From the NCBI GenBank assembly GCA_039566865.1, contig CM076947.1, positions 4,409,501-4,473,500 of the forward strand: a stretch of 64,000 bases of DNA, in the 5' to 3' direction. This document shows, one piece after another, positions 10,790 to 22,700 of the stretch (its first letter is position 1; each line of letters begins with the position of its first letter). The position numbers and the translations under genes are program-made. Source of the DNA: Aurelia coerulea (Eukaryota; Cnidaria; Scyphozoa; Semaeostomeae; Ulmaridae). The notes beneath the pieces are model-generated. The model ran no database searches. It saw only the letters and a program-made list of their open reading frames with translations, and had not been told where the DNA came from.

Positions 10790-12599
10790 TGTGATGCGTA
10801 GGAAGAGATGAAGCGTGTCAATAATGACATGATCACTAGGAATGGATTGAAAGATGGGCCTGTTCTTGCAACCAAATTTAGACTCTCGAGTGTTCCTTTT
10901 CTATGGGACAATTCATTGATCTCCTTGATAGACCTTGCACCATGAGCACTGTTCCAAAATGACCATGTTAAGGTCATATCATGTTTCTTATCTTTGGGGC
11001 ACTTGCACCATACACAGGGATATGTTCCTATTGCCCCTCCTATACCCATTACAAGTGCCAGGAATTTCCAGTCACCACCTAAAAACCATTCAATCTCATA
11101 GCTTATATCATCAACTGTGATATTCTTCAAAGTATTTACCTCATTTACAATGTCACACAGTTCTAGCTTCAAGTCCTCATAATTTTCAGTTGTTCTTAAT
11201 ATTGCAATTGCATGATTACCTTCTGACAACATTGCAGCAACCCCTTCATCAATTATGGTAAATGCTATTATTACTACATGCAATCTTTTCCCAATATTAG
11301 TCCCATCCCCTGTCAATTTTACTCTTATCTTTCTTGCATTGCAAGGATTGTCAGGTTGCTGTTTTCTAAGTGCTCGAATTCTCAAAGGAAGCCTGTCTGT
11401 AATTCTTTGCTGAACCCCATTGCCACTGGCAGTAGGAAATATGTTCCATTGCTTGTTTATTTCAGTTAGCTGTTTTATCAAATTGCATCCTCTTGGGAGC
11501 TGCTTGCATGCTGATGCAATTTCATGGTATGCACTATTGGAAATATTGAATTTGTCTTTTATTAGCAGTAGCATATTGATATTGTTAATGTCCACTTTTG
11601 TTATTCTTTCCTCAGCTAGTGTAGAGGTTGCACATATTCTGTTTTCTAGTAAATCAATTACTTCATATTTTTCAGTTTCCTCGTTGAATATTTCAACTTT
11701 TTGCGCAGTAATAGAATGAATACCTAGGAATGACAGGGCTGCCTGACAGTCATTTGCAATTTGTTTTTTAAGCCTGTATTGATGCATTCTACTAAAGTTC
11801 ACCATATCTTTAGTCCCTGCTCCTCTACTGTTTGGATCTTGTCCCTTCTTTTGTTTCATCAATTTCAAAGCTATATTTTGCAATCTAATTTTTGTTTTCA
11901 TATGTGACTGCTGTTCCCTTTCTAGTTTTTCCTTGATCTTGTCATTGATAACTATCATTCTAGCAACTTTTGCAATTGTTTCATTGTGATCAGATACCAG
12001 TTTCCTTTTCCCCTGTAATAACCGTAAGTTTTCTCTTGCTAAAGCCACTGTCTTCAGCTCATCAGGCTCAAATCTCAAGTTCCAAATTGAAAGTTTTCCA
12101 TTTTTCCAACTGCTAAATAATTTATTTGGATAGTTTCCACTCCGTTTCAATGCTTCAGAAATTTTTCCACTTGCTCTTCTTATTTTTATGAAAACAGCAT
12201 CAGTTATTCTTTTATTTATCAGGACATTATGCAATTCATATCTTTCAAGTAGTTCTTTCATTATTGCATGGAGTAATGACCCAGGTCTCCCAGCAGCCAG
12301 GTCCTTCCAGCTAACTTTTGTTTTGTTCTTGTTGTTGAACTTATCTTTCTCAGCTTTGCAAATCTCATATAGCACATAGCTGCAAAGTTAAGTACTAAAC
12401 TTCAACACTTCATAGTATTTTTTAAAAATTAGTTAATTTGAAAATCTGATTTTGCTGAATGAACATTCTGTTTGACTTTTCCATTGTGTAATTTTCTATT
12501 CTGTAAGTTGTAAAGGCTGTATGATTATATTTATAGATTTTGAAAAGAGATTTTGAAAGGTGATCCCTTCTTGTGTATCTTTCTTAAATGTTTTAACTA

Positions 12600-13673
12600 C
12601 ACTCCCGCCACGAAAGTATCCGGACAGCCGAAACAAAATGGCGTCGAATTTGACCGTTGGTCCTTCGACCCCCAAACGGTTCAGCCGTTATGCGGCCATT
12701 TCAGGGAGTGGAAATAAACGATTTTACCGCCAAAGTTGTGTTTATCGATCACGCAATCAAGGAAGAAATAAAAAAATGAAAAACAAAGCAAGATAAAAGT
12801 GTTTTGATAATAAAACATGAAATTAGCTGCGAGGAGAAAATGTAATCGATAACAAAGGAGCCTCCCAACTTAGAACTGATATTTAAGATACTCTTCCAAA
12901 TCATTCGTTCACTGGAATAGCATCACTTGGTGCAGAAAAGTCTGAAATTTGCAAATATGAAAGAAAATTCAAGTAAAATCCAGATATAATGAAGTTATAA
13001 ATGAAAAAAGAAACAGTTGCTGCGATCAAGGTAAGGTTTTGTAACAACAGAATTATTGCAATCAAACTCAATACCAAATTGTTGCAAAGAAAATTCGTTA
13101 GGGACTGTATAATTTTGCTCAGATTGATTCCCCAATGTAAGATGTACAAAATGATACCAACTTTAGGCCAACCTTTGGCATTAATTATATTTTGAGGCTT
13201 TGATACAAATTTAAACTTACCTTGGCAAAGATGATATCGCAACCCTACAGCCATGGGAGACTCAAATTTAATTTTGCCATTTTATAGCCAAGTGTCTTTT
13301 TGCTATCATTCATATGATTCCTAAAACAGCGATCTTTTCTGCTTCCTTTGACATAAAATACAATCTTCTCCTGTCATGTAGCAGCCTCCAAGACTGGAAA
13401 TTTGTTGAACATATTGTCTTGTTTTCAATTGCTTTTCCTTCTCACAGCCAAATTCATATTTTGCTATCAAAACACTTAATTTTGCTTTGTTTTTCATTTT
13501 TTCATTTCTTCCTTGATTGCGTGATCAATAAACAAAGTTTTGGCGGTAAAATAATTGGTTTCCAGTCCCTGAAATGGCCGCATAACGGCTGAACTGTTTT
13601 GGGGTTGAAGGGCTAACGGTCAAATTTGACGCCATTTTGTTTCAGCTGTCCGTATACTTTCGTGACGGGAGTT
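12600..13673. mobile_element. Non-autonomous Tc1/mariner-like element with about 170-bp inverted ends
   Basis: It is flanked by TA (12598-12599 and 13674-13675). The left end reads CACTCCCGCCACGAAAGT and the right end is its near-complement ACTTTCGTGACGGGAGTT. Pairing extends to about 12770 and 13505 (for example GGCCGCATAACGGCTGAAC). The small frames inside show no transposase motif. It sits in the intron between 14507 and 12379 of the transposase-like gene. Confidence 0.8.
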
Positions 13674-14141
13674 TAGAATTCTAGTTAGTAAGAATTGCCA
13701 AACCTGAGAACCTGATCTGTTGCTTCACATTATGAGTTAAAGCTAGGGGCGTATCACTCTGTACAAATCTTGTACACCTTTGACAAAAATCCTTTTGTTT
13801 TCAAGAATAATCCGTAAAAAATCCCTAAAAATCGTGTTGTTTAAAAAATGTTCATACACCTTTTCTGAAGAGTGATAAACCCATTGAGTAAAAGTCCTAC
13901 CCATGGTTATATAAGAAACTGTGAGCACAATAGCATTCAAAATTGAAAGCTACCTGAATCCCAACTTCAAAGAAGCAAACAACATTTTTATGATTTGCAG
14001 GTTATATTTTCCCTAGCATGAGATCAGGCTCACTTTTATTTGAAAAATTAAGGACTAAAAAAATGAAAGGAAATATATGTTTGGACAGGTTTAAGTGACT
14101 TCTGGTAGCAAAACTGCCTCAAAACCTGGAGCTAAGTTTCT

Positions 14142-14315
14142 CATAGGCGTAGGAGACAGGGGAGCTGGGGGGCTGCAAGCCCCCAAACGTTGGAAAAACT
14201 CTCGAAAATTGGCCATAATCAGGCAGAAATCCGCCTTAAGTCAGGCAGCATTTATGTAAAAAATTTATTTTTTTTAGGGCAGCCCCCCTAAATGTTATTC
14301 TCCCCTACGCTCATG
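14142..14315. mobile_element. 174-bp hAT-type MITE
   Basis: A perfect 8-bp duplication, AAGTTTCT, flanks it (14134-14141 and 14316-14323). The ends are CATAGGCGTAGG and, read inward from the other side, CATGAGCGTAGG, followed by matching G-rich stretches. It has no coding content. Confidence 0.8.
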
Positions 14316-14591
14316 AAGTTTCTTATATAAAAATGAGTGAAGCTGTCCTCCTACCCAGCTTATTTCGTCACAGGGGGGAGAGTTTCAAGCTGCTAAAAGT
14401 TTAGGAACACCTTTGGTGGATATAACCATTGTGAAAAATGTTTTGGAAAAAAGAGTGTTACTTTGGAATGACTAAACTTGGATGCATGATTGGACATTGG
14501 ACTTACTTGTTTATTTTTGCTTCAAAGAATGGGATATACCCAGACTGTTCTCTCCCGCTGTGACTCCAGTTATTCTCGTCGTTGGCACAAA

Positions 14592-15787
14592 CTGCAATGT
14601 CAAAACACCCAAGAAACACGAACAACAGAAATGTTCCCGAGATTAAACTGAACATATTTAGTTTCGAAGAAGAGCAAACCGGCTATTCAGAACAGAACAG
14701 GAACCACATAAAATCTTGTTTAGAAAATTGGCGGGTAAATAACTCGTATTGTGCGCCAAAATACCTCGCAGGGGCAGCGCGCATCACCTGAGAAGAGGCT
14801 CTCGGCCCTCGAGACAAAACGCAATTTATATGCCAACAATCTTCAAAATATGTTATAATAATTTATATCAAAATATTCGTTAAAAACTAATCTATTCAGC
14901 CTCACCTGTCATTTTCTCGATTTACAAATGAGGTAGACAGAAAATGCTGTCGTTCATTCATCAACTCAAAAGTCAACAAAATCAATAGGCCTAATCAATG
15001 GACGAAGTTGCAAGTGAGAATTGGATTATATGCCAAAGAAAAATTGTCAAACATGATGAATATTATATCAAACTGTTCCTAGAAGAACGAAATAGGTTAA
15101 TCCACTTGTCATTTTTGATAAATTTGACAGTACTCCGAATAAGAGAAGATACTTGCTCATTTTGGCGCACAAAAAGAGGATGCAATCTGACCCGCGCACA
15201 ACAAGGAAGTAAGTGATAAGCAAATGTTACATATCTTTTGCGTTGTTTACTTTTGGCTTACTGTAGATAGTGCATCTCCCCATATCATGCTTGCCAGTGC
15301 TAAAAATGGAAGATTTGACATTTCTCAGAAAACTCTTACGCAACCTATACCCAGCTATCTTCTCTGTGGTTTTAAAGGAATCTTGAGGGTCATCTAGGAA
15401 AAGAGTGCTCCCCAACCCCCCCCCCCCCCCCTCCATGGCCACGCCACTGATGTTGGTAGTCAAGAATATTCATTCCTGGGGCCAAGAATATTTTATGAGC
15501 AAATACCCTGGGTGTCACAGGTGGGAGTCAGGAAACAAGTCATGACAAGGCATTGGTTAAAAGGTAAATTATTTATCACTAATGGCACTGGAACAATCAA
15601 AAACCCTGGTCCACAGGTGGATGCAATGTACCATATCTATTGGTCTTTTGTGTGGTACAGTGTCAAATTATTTGTGTAGAGAAGTAAATTCAAAGGTTTA
15701 CAAGTTTACTAGAATTCTTGCTGTTCCAGCTGCTAAATTTTTCAATTACTAAATGAAGTTAGAAATAAAACGAATTGTTTGTCATAC
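14592..15787. other. Intron-like spacer with a homopolymer C tract
   Basis: No feature with supported ends. A run of cytosines lies at about 15416-15431 next to a CATGGCCACGCC phrase that recurs near 55330 inside a MITE, so a decayed repeat fragment is likely here. Confidence 0.35.
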
Positions 15788-15934
15788 CTTGTTTTTGCAT
15801 GGCTGTCCTCGCCTTCCACAGCGACAGTGGGATGAACGTTTTCGGTCACCATCTCTGCAAATGCACCCTTTACGCTTGGTGGTAGATTTTGTTGCACACA
15901 ATTTTCCTGTGCAATCACATGGTGGGTATGCTGG
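15788..15934 (-). CDS. Isolated cysteine-rich CXC-like exon
   Basis: The exon is 147 bp and phase 0, between a pyrimidine-rich acceptor (atttcttcatcctatag) and donor AAG|gtatga. It encodes CDCTGKLC, then a Lys/Arg-rich CICRDGDRKR, then HCRCGRRGQPCKNK. The spacing of Cys pairs resembles the CXC zinc-binding modules of tesmin-like and some transposon proteins. It lies upstream of the minus-strand transposase-like gene and could be its N-terminal zinc module, but its phase does not join directly to the exon at 14591, so a further exon would be needed. Confidence 0.45.
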
Positions 15935-17196
15935 CTATAGGATGAAGAAATGTTATTCATTCATATTCAGAGTTTGCAAAATAATCACTTTGCACAGTTG
16001 GTATCTATAGTACAAATAAATGGGCCTAAAAGTGAACATTTTCAGTAGCTCAATTGGGCCTATCGAGATAAGCTTTTTGCCTCCAAACTTCCCGACTGTT
16101 ACATATAAATAGTGGTACATTGATATTCGACACATCCAATGTCCATGTGCTTCAATAAACCATATGATTACTAATAGATCCTATAACACTTTCAACAAAG
16201 TCCCAAGTGGCAATTCCCACAATATGAAAAAATTGCAACACTTGGTGCTCATAGAGCAAAGGTAATTGTTGCATGAAGAAAATGAATCGAGCAGACAACA
16301 GATTTGTCCTGTTGAAATTGATAGTTCAGAAGAATCAGGCACTGACGAGTCTGAGTTTATCGAGGAAGAAACTGCTGAGTATAGTCCTGTAAAAACAAAA
16401 AGTTCATTGACACATAAACATATGAACAATGATATTTATTTCATCGGTAGTGTGATTATCTTTATCAGTAAAGGGAGACTTGAAGACCTATTTTTGTGTC
16501 ACTTCTGAAATACCACCTTGAATAACTACGTGTGCGAATCGCACTCGCAAATGAATTTGCCTGTGTGTTTTGCCACACGCGTGTTGTTTTATTCCCGAAA
16601 AGGACTGCGTATTGTTGTATAGTAATTAGATAGTATGGTAGAACGTATTGATGTATTGTAATATTTTATATGAATAGAAGGAAAGAAAAGCTGTTTGTTG
16701 GAAAAAGCAAAGTTATTGCAAAGTTATCTTGTTAAATACCTTAGAATCAAGCAGCTTTCCTTGCAATAGTGGAATCATATTTTGACGATCACATGTTCCA
16801 AAGTTCATCTGGAAATCCTTCTGCTGAATAATTTTCCTTATCTAAAACATTAATAGTAGACAATATGAATGTATAATTGTTTACATCAGTTCCACTTGCC
16901 ATGAATTTGTTCACTTGCATGACCCATTAAATAAGACTTTGTTCATCGTCATACCATCATCGTGGCTAATATTATTAATTGATTCTTTAGGAGTTTTAAG
17001 CTAGAGGTGTCAGAAAAGTTACCACAGGGATGATAAAAGTTTCTGTGGTCACCCTCCACTCCCTCCCTCCCTCCCAGATAATTATTGTGCTAGAAGTAGA
17101 GACACAGTCATACGAAAATGAAGCATATATAGAAGCATGGAAAAGTCAAAATAATCTCAGCAGCAATTTAAATGTCGTTCAAATGTTCTTGTCATC
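15935..17196. other. Spacer with an acidic open stretch and a 28S rRNA fragment
   Basis: Apart from the 28S-like fragment (16991-17031), the only coding-like piece is a plus-strand acidic stretch at about 16266-16390 (SSEESGTDESEFIEEETAEYSP) ending at a possible donor CCT|gtaaaa. It could be an exon of an unknown gene. CCCT-rich tracts lie at 17050-17075. Confidence 0.3.
16991..17031 (+). other. Fragment of large-subunit (28S) rRNA
   Basis: The 41 bases include AGAGGTGTCAGAAAAGTTAC and ACCACAGGGAT, a universally conserved 28S segment in the peptidyl-transferase region. From memory of the consensus (GGGTTTTAAGC...ACCACAGGGATAACTGG) there is one mismatch near the start. Similarity stops abruptly after GGGAT. 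It is far too short to be a functional rRNA and is best read as an inserted or retrotransposed scrap. Confidence 0.7.
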
Positions 17197-18471
17197 TCAC
17201 TGATCTTCGTGCGAGGGTTTCTTCGACTTCGGTTTCTTCGCTTTTTTTATTTTCTTTTCTGGCAGATGTTCATCAACAAAAAATGACTTCTTCATCGGGA
17301 AAGTCGGCAATGTGCTTAAGTAATCCTCTTCGCCAGTGGCAATTAAGCCACTGACACCAGCCATAAACGTGTCGTCCGTTGAACTATCGGAAAGCACACG
17401 TTTGCGTCTCCGATTCTTCTTCAACAATGATGGTGGAGTTATGCTACCGTCGTTCTCATTACTGCTTGCATAGTGCATTTGGTCCCACTCTCGGAGATTT
17501 CCTTCTGGTTGCTGAACAGGTCGCATTCTCCGATACGGTGGAATGGTATGTTTGTTCTGAAGAGGCTGACGACGATGTACGATTGGAGGTTGGTATTCAT
17601 CCTCACTTTCCTCCTCAGGAGATACTGGCCTTTGAATGTGTCGTGGAAGTGGAAGCGGAACATTTTCTCTTACTTGTGATGGTGCGCGAGTTACTGTTGC
17701 CTCTTGCTGATAATGACGTTGTTGGTCCATAGAAGCTCCTTGTGGCAAGTGCAGTGCCCTTGCTGCATGTGGACGATGCTCTGCAGCATCTGCTCTTTCG
17801 TAACGATCTTGTGCTGCTGGACGTCGGAGCAGCCGTTGTCGTAGTTCATCCATATGTTGTGCATCTTCCCGTTCATGGGCGGGAGCAGCTCCTTTATTTA
17901 TGTACAGGAGTGGAAATAAATCGTCATATTCTTTAGTGCGTTTGAACACTGGGTCGGGATTAGGTGCAAAAGTCATATTTGCGGCCAATCTCTCCGGATT
18001 GGTCAATTGGGCATGTGCCACGAGGTACTGGATCCCTGTTGTAAAGAGGGCTCCACCTACGTGAACACATGCCTTAAGGCTGGCCATTAGCTGCGGAGAT
18101 GTGTCGATCATCTTGAGTATGACCTCTCTGCTGTCCTCATCTGTTTTGTGCACAGTGCTGTCTTTATGGAACTTAGCCAGCATGTTTGTTATTGGCAACA
18201 GGTCAGCCAGCAGGACCTGCATTTTCTGGGGATCCAGTAACTCCTGGTCCTCGCTTAAGCAGGGCCTGTTTTCCATCAGTGTGGAGTATAACTCAGACAT
18301 GGCGGTTTCTGGTGGTCTATACCATTCACATACCTCTGGTCTTAAACGGCCAAAGATCGTTTCGACTGATGGTGCTGATTCGGCCGCAGCATAGGGTCGC
18401 AGAAAATTCTTTGGAAAGTGGTTGAAAAAGGAGACACCTTTTGTCTTCGAGGGCGTCCATTGGCGATTCAT
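17197..18471 (-). CDS. Unknown 424-residue protein or domain linked to a Pif1-like helicase
   Basis: The frame opens at ATG 18471 (MNRQWTPSKTKGV), directly after a strong acceptor (aattattttcag). The N-terminal 200 residues look globular (SVETIFGRLRPEVCEWYRPP, LKACVHVGGALF). The middle is rich in Arg, Gln and Pro, and the C-terminus is strongly basic (KKIKKAKKPKSKKPSHEDQ). No known domain is recognised. Capsid-like, DNA-binding or Gag-like roles are all possible and unsupported. Removing a 286-bp intron (18757-18472) would join it in frame to the upstream helicase as IW|MNRQW, so it may be a C-terminal extension rather than a separate protein. The basic tail suggests nucleic-acid binding. Confidence 0.5.
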   Translation of the reverse strand: MNRQWTPSKTKGVSFFNHFPKNFLRPYAAAESAPSVETIFGRLRPEVCEWYRPPETAMSELYSTLMENRPCLSEDQELLDPQKMQVLLADLLPITNMLAKFHKDSTVHKTDEDSREVILKMIDTSPQLMASLKACVHVGGALFTTGIQYLVAHAQLTNPERLAANMTFAPNPDPVFKRTKEYDDLFPLLYINKGAAPAHEREDAQHMDELRQRLLRRPAAQDRYERADAAEHRPHAARALHLPQGASMDQQRHYQQEATVTRAPSQVRENVPLPLPRHIQRPVSPEEESEDEYQPPIVHRRQPLQNKHTIPPYRRMRPVQQPEGNLREWDQMHYASSNENDGSITPPSLLKKNRRRKRVLSDSSTDDTFMAGVSGLIATGEEDYLSTLPTFPMKKSFFVDEHLPEKKIKKAKKPKSKKPSHEDQ

Positions 18472-18757
18472 CTGAAAATAATTAACAACGTATGAATAAA
18501 AAATGTACACTACAGATAAGTGCACAGAATTGAATTTTATAGAATTATCACAAATGCGTTTCAAGTACACTGACAAATAGTGGTAACCATTCTTAGTTAT
18601 ATGCATTAAAATGTGCATAGTAAGCCTTCTTACTGCGACAAAATGATGGTTAATAAAGGAGGTTTTTTGTATTTTTTTATATTTTTTATGAGTTTTGTAT
18701 GTTTTTTTATTTGTTTTTGTGGCTTTTATTACCTCTTGTTTCTTCACGTCCTCATAC
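18472..18757 (-). other. Putative intron joining the helicase to the 424-residue frame
   Basis: Donor TGG|gtatga, acceptor ttaattattttcag|ATG, 286 bp, phase 0. The interior is A/T-rich. The join is inferred from the borders and matching phase only. Confidence 0.4.
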
Positions 18758-19614
18758 CCATATTGTGTGTAACAATTTTATATGTGTGTTGCTAGAGATT
18801 TGGATACCCAACAGGTGTAAATTGTTCAGGTCATTCAGGGTCTTCACCCGAGAGAGTGCAACATATGCTGTTCCTTCAGGTGTAGTGTTCGTATCAATCC
18901 ACAGAATGACCTCATTAAGCGTTTGTCCTTGAACTTTACATATTGTTGTGGCATATCCAGGAAGACACGGATAAACTGTAACTTGCTCATCATTTATTAG
19001 CTTTGTTATAGGATGGATATTGAGTAAATTACCATGTGGCACTTGAGCCATGATGGTCTGGTTTTCCGCTCCAATCACAGTCACAAATTGCCCATTGACA
19101 AAGCCTATGTTTTTGTTACAATTTTGAGTGAGCATTAATTTCATGGACTTGTGTATGGGACATAATTGTTGATTGTCAATTACAATAAGCGCCAACAGTT
19201 CACATTTAAATGTACATGTAATGACGGTGTCCTTGATAAATGTAGCTGCACGTTTTGTCATAGTGAGGACAGTTGCCTGGGGATGCAGTTTCAATTGTGC
19301 ATATATGTTATGGTTGATATCATTGTTCTCACGTAGCATACTACCATGCATTATAGCAGAAAGCATTTCAATGGATGGTCGGTAGTAGCGAATGTGCTGC
19401 AGAAAAGTAATCAATTGATCGTCATTACTGCGATGTTGGGTTGTTAGAGTAACTTTGTTAACATATGACATGCAATGAGAACATGATGTTATATTTGGAA
19501 CTTCTTGTGTACGTGCGTTCACAGTCGCTATTGGCTGTTGCTGCACAAACGCAGCTGTGCAATTTTCAATAATTGTCAGCATTCTAAATCTCATTTCTCC
19601 AAAGTTCCATATAA
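18758..19614 (-). pseudogene. C-terminal part of a Pif1-like helicase, 5' end missing
   Basis: About 286 codons remain. Helicase motif V (GYATTICKVQGQTL) and motif VI (AYVALSRVKTLNDLNNLHLL) are clear and match Pif1/RecD-type superfamily 1 helicases, including those carried by Helitrons and other mobile elements. Walker A and B motifs are absent because the sequence switches at 19615-19617 to a mariner-like end (TA + CAGGGTGTCCC). A Cys pair (CSHC) lies near the N-terminal side. If unspliced, the frame stops at 18752; a donor TGG|gtatga at 18758/18757 would skip that stop. No N-terminal half is found on the far side of the insertions. Confidence 0.6.
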
Positions 19615-19616
19615 TA

Positions 19617-19717
19617 CAGGGTGTCCCAAAAAAATTGTGCCTCATTTCCCTGAAGATTGCGACAAATCGGCAAAAGATCATCAGCAAAGGTTTGCATGAT
19701 GTTGCTTGTGAGAGGGC
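19617..19717 (+). mobile_element. Mariner-like end fragment
   Basis: CAGGGTGTCCCAAAA follows TA at 19615-19616. The next 100 bp match a second copy starting at 26140 (both contain GCAAAAGAT and GTTTGCATGATG). No opposite end is visible; the sequence is cut by the Sola-like element beginning at 19722. It replaces the 5' half of the helicase. Confidence 0.55.
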
Positions 19718-19721
19718 AAGT

Positions 19722-22700
19722 GGGTATTCTCATTTTATTGGTCAACAACATACTACATTCAGAGAAATGAATAATTCAGCAAAAAGAAACTGACCAACAA
19801 AGCTGCCTTTCATTTCTATCAGCCAGAAATATGATGTTTTTCATAATATAGCTTAACCAAGAAGTTCAAGTTAGTATTTTTTCTTAATTTCACGAGAAAA
19901 TTCACACAAATACCAAAAATAATGACGAAACAGTCCATTTTGAAGCAGTTAAATGAATTTAAAGGCTTTATATGACTGCAATAAGTAACACTGTATGTCT
20001 GAATGTTGTATGTTTAGATATGATAATACATTAGGACTTTGGAGAAAATTTAACCAGCTTACTAACCTTTCATCAATACAAAAAATGTACGAAAGACATT
20101 TGAATGGTAAATGAAACATTAATTGAGAATTTTTTGAAAAAATGCAAAAACATCTCAAAAAATTATAAAACTATTACTTGAAACATAATTTTGCCAAAAC
20201 TTGACTCTTTGGTCATTAAAATGCTTTCAAAAACTTGTTTTCTGTCAATACCTCAGACTTTCACAGTGTTTGTGTATGAAACTTTACTGGCTTTAAAATT
20301 CCGTCATTCCGTGACCAAAGTGATTGAAAGTTTTTCAAAAGTCAAACTGAAGTAAACAACTTAAGTAACATATTTTCCTCATAAAATACAAATAAAATAT
20401 ACCATAAAACCCAATTTTGGATGGCTTGCTGTGAAACTTGTAGAAATTATCAACATAGAACTTTTCCGTCATTCCGTGACCGCAAAAATGAAAACATCAA
20501 ATGAACTCAAATAGACTTAATTAAACTAAATCAAGAGTTTTATTTCACAACACAAGTGCTAAATGTTGTAACCAGTTACTAGGCCCAAAAGAATATCGTT
20601 GATTTCAGGAGAAACTTCATATAAGGTTATCGGCCTTCTCTTTCTGGTGCCGGTAGATCTTGTCAAGGGTGGTGAGATTCCAGCAATGCAAAAAGCAGAA
20701 ATTCCGACAACTTTCGTCTCATCTTCAAACATGAGGCAACCATCTTTTGTTCTCTTTTGAACTTCTAGATAATGTCCCTTGACTATGCTATGATCAGGTG
20801 GAAGAGTGTGTCCATAATCATCTGCAAACATTTCTTCAAGCTCAAAAGCTTCATCTATAGCCTTCACCAAGTAGTATGGATTAAAGGTGTCAACTGATCT
20901 AATCACTACTATGTCATCTTTCTTTATCATATTAACTGCATCACTCATTTGCCATTCTTCTTTTTCATCTTGTACTTCATCACACATCTCATCATCACTA
21001 TCTTCATCAGCAGCTTTCCTTAATAGATTGACAACTTTTCTTTGGCCATATTCCTGCAACATTTGAGAATTGTCACATGCAGAGCTGTCCAAGTTTATCT
21101 GAGCACAACTTTCACAGAGGCAAGCATAATTTCGTATTGCAAGCTCGTGACTCTTTAATGAGCTGTGAATTGTGATTTGGTGAATCTTTCTTGTGCCTTT
21201 CAAGGTCTTGTATGGTAGCTCATTCAAAGAATCTCTGTGCTGTTTAACATCTTGTTTGTCAAGGAAGAAGAACTTTCTTGTCTTAATTTTATGCTTGCTA
21301 TCACTTGCACCAATTTCATTTTCAATGCAACATCTGTCAGAGAGAAAATCAAAGAATTCTTTTGCATCTCTAATGATCACTTTTTGACTGCAAACTGCTG
21401 TAGCAACTAATGATTTGATTACACCACCAACTCCATCAGAGGGTCCTTTTCCGTGCGATGATTCAAAGTAAACCCTGTCAGTATGCATGGATCGCTTTGA
21501 GAACAACCCAAATGACTTGATGCTTTTAAACTGAGCAGCACATCCATCATTGAATTCAATATCCCTCACAATCTCAACCCCAGCCTGTTGATAATAGCTG
21601 TGGATTTTAGCATTGACCAACTCTACAAAAGCACAGTCATGTTCTAAATCATCTGATATGAAAACAAGGTGATCTTCAAGCAGCTTCCCAGAATCTCCCT
21701 TTCTGAAAGTTACAGCTGGAAACAATGTAGCTTGTGTTTGTGTCCAGTGTAATGACTGAACCTCATCAGGGACAAGGCAAGTGTAATTTTCACTGAAATC
21801 TTGGACTTTAATCATCTGTCCTTCCTGCAATCCCTCTACTGCCATTTTGTACATCTCCTTTGTGTGGAAATGGTTGAAACGATGTCGAGCAAAACCTTGC
21901 ATTGCCTTCTTCAATGAAGTGAAAAATTGGGAGATGGTAATCCTCTCAGAAACAAGTGCCACCTTTTTCTTTGTCTCACCTTTATTTGTTGTGTAGCTTG
22001 TGCTCTTGAATTGAAGGAATGTGATTGTGTGGTTTAAGCAATCATCTTTGTTCCTTCTGCATTCAAGGGAACAATAATGAATGTTTTCTTTCAATGAGTC
22101 CAAGTTGTCCACACCACACTCCTTGCAGTCTCGCTCAATGCATGCAATTGAATCAGAATTGCAAAGAGTGTTGGAAACCAGAGTTTCGTTGTCTTTGATG
22201 ACTGCCTGCTCATTGATTCTTAGAAGATCATTCAGCTTTGTTCGAAGATAATCTGCATTGACATGATGAGTGCAACAACACACCTGTCTTTTCGCTTGCG
22301 ATTTCAGCTTCACATTTTTGGGCCTCAACTTCTCAAAGCTAGTTTGACCAATCCTAACATCAGGGTTCAAAGATTTGAACAAATTGAAATATTCAGTCAA
22401 TGTTTTTTCAAGGAATAGAACATGCCTCTTCTCGCCATTAACAGTGACTGCTGATTTTCTATACGGACATTCCCTGCCAACTTCTTCGTAAAAATCAAGG
22501 ACCAACTTTCGAGTACTGTCTGTCAAGACGAATGAATCTCGTTTTCTACTCATATGAGTTATGAACTGCAAATTATCTATTGATTCCAGGTCGAATAATG
22601 CCCGCTTTAAAGTGCGAAAAGAAACACCAAGATTTGCACTTGAGGATCTGAGGGAAGAGAGTGGTGTTCCACTAGCAACTGTGCCAACTATCAGCCTTTT

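Larger units (their letters stand above)
9919..14591 (-). pseudogene. Transposase-like gene (CACTA-reminiscent motif), broken by a SINE and a frameshift
   Basis: Readable exons are 14591-14507 (CANDENNWSHSGREQSGY), 12379-10790 and 10535-9919. The first two join in matching phase (AA + C gives Asn) with good borders: acceptor ttttgacattgcag, donor CAA|gtaagt, acceptor ctttgcag. The long exon has a GDGTNIGKRLHVV block and an EWFLGGDWKFLALVMGI block followed by a CVWCKC pair. A GD...G...CxxC block recalls the second acidic block of CACTA-type transposases; that link is inference. A one-base frameshift near 10881-10900 moves the frame to RPIFQSIPSDHVIIDTLHLFLRI, which a SINE then interrupts at 10790. 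Removing the SINE gives DTLHLFLRIT followed by DNLQTLLILALRV, so the gene was continuous before. Many invertebrate genomes carry related multi-copy proteins. Function lost. Confidence 0.6.

Noticed and set aside
12901..13254. 117-residue minus-strand hydrophobic frame
   Set aside because: It is inside the non-autonomous Tc1/mariner-like element and reflects T-rich sequence; no transposase motif.
17379..17732. 117-residue plus-strand frame
   Set aside because: It lies antisense to the long charged 424-residue frame and has no coding features of its own.
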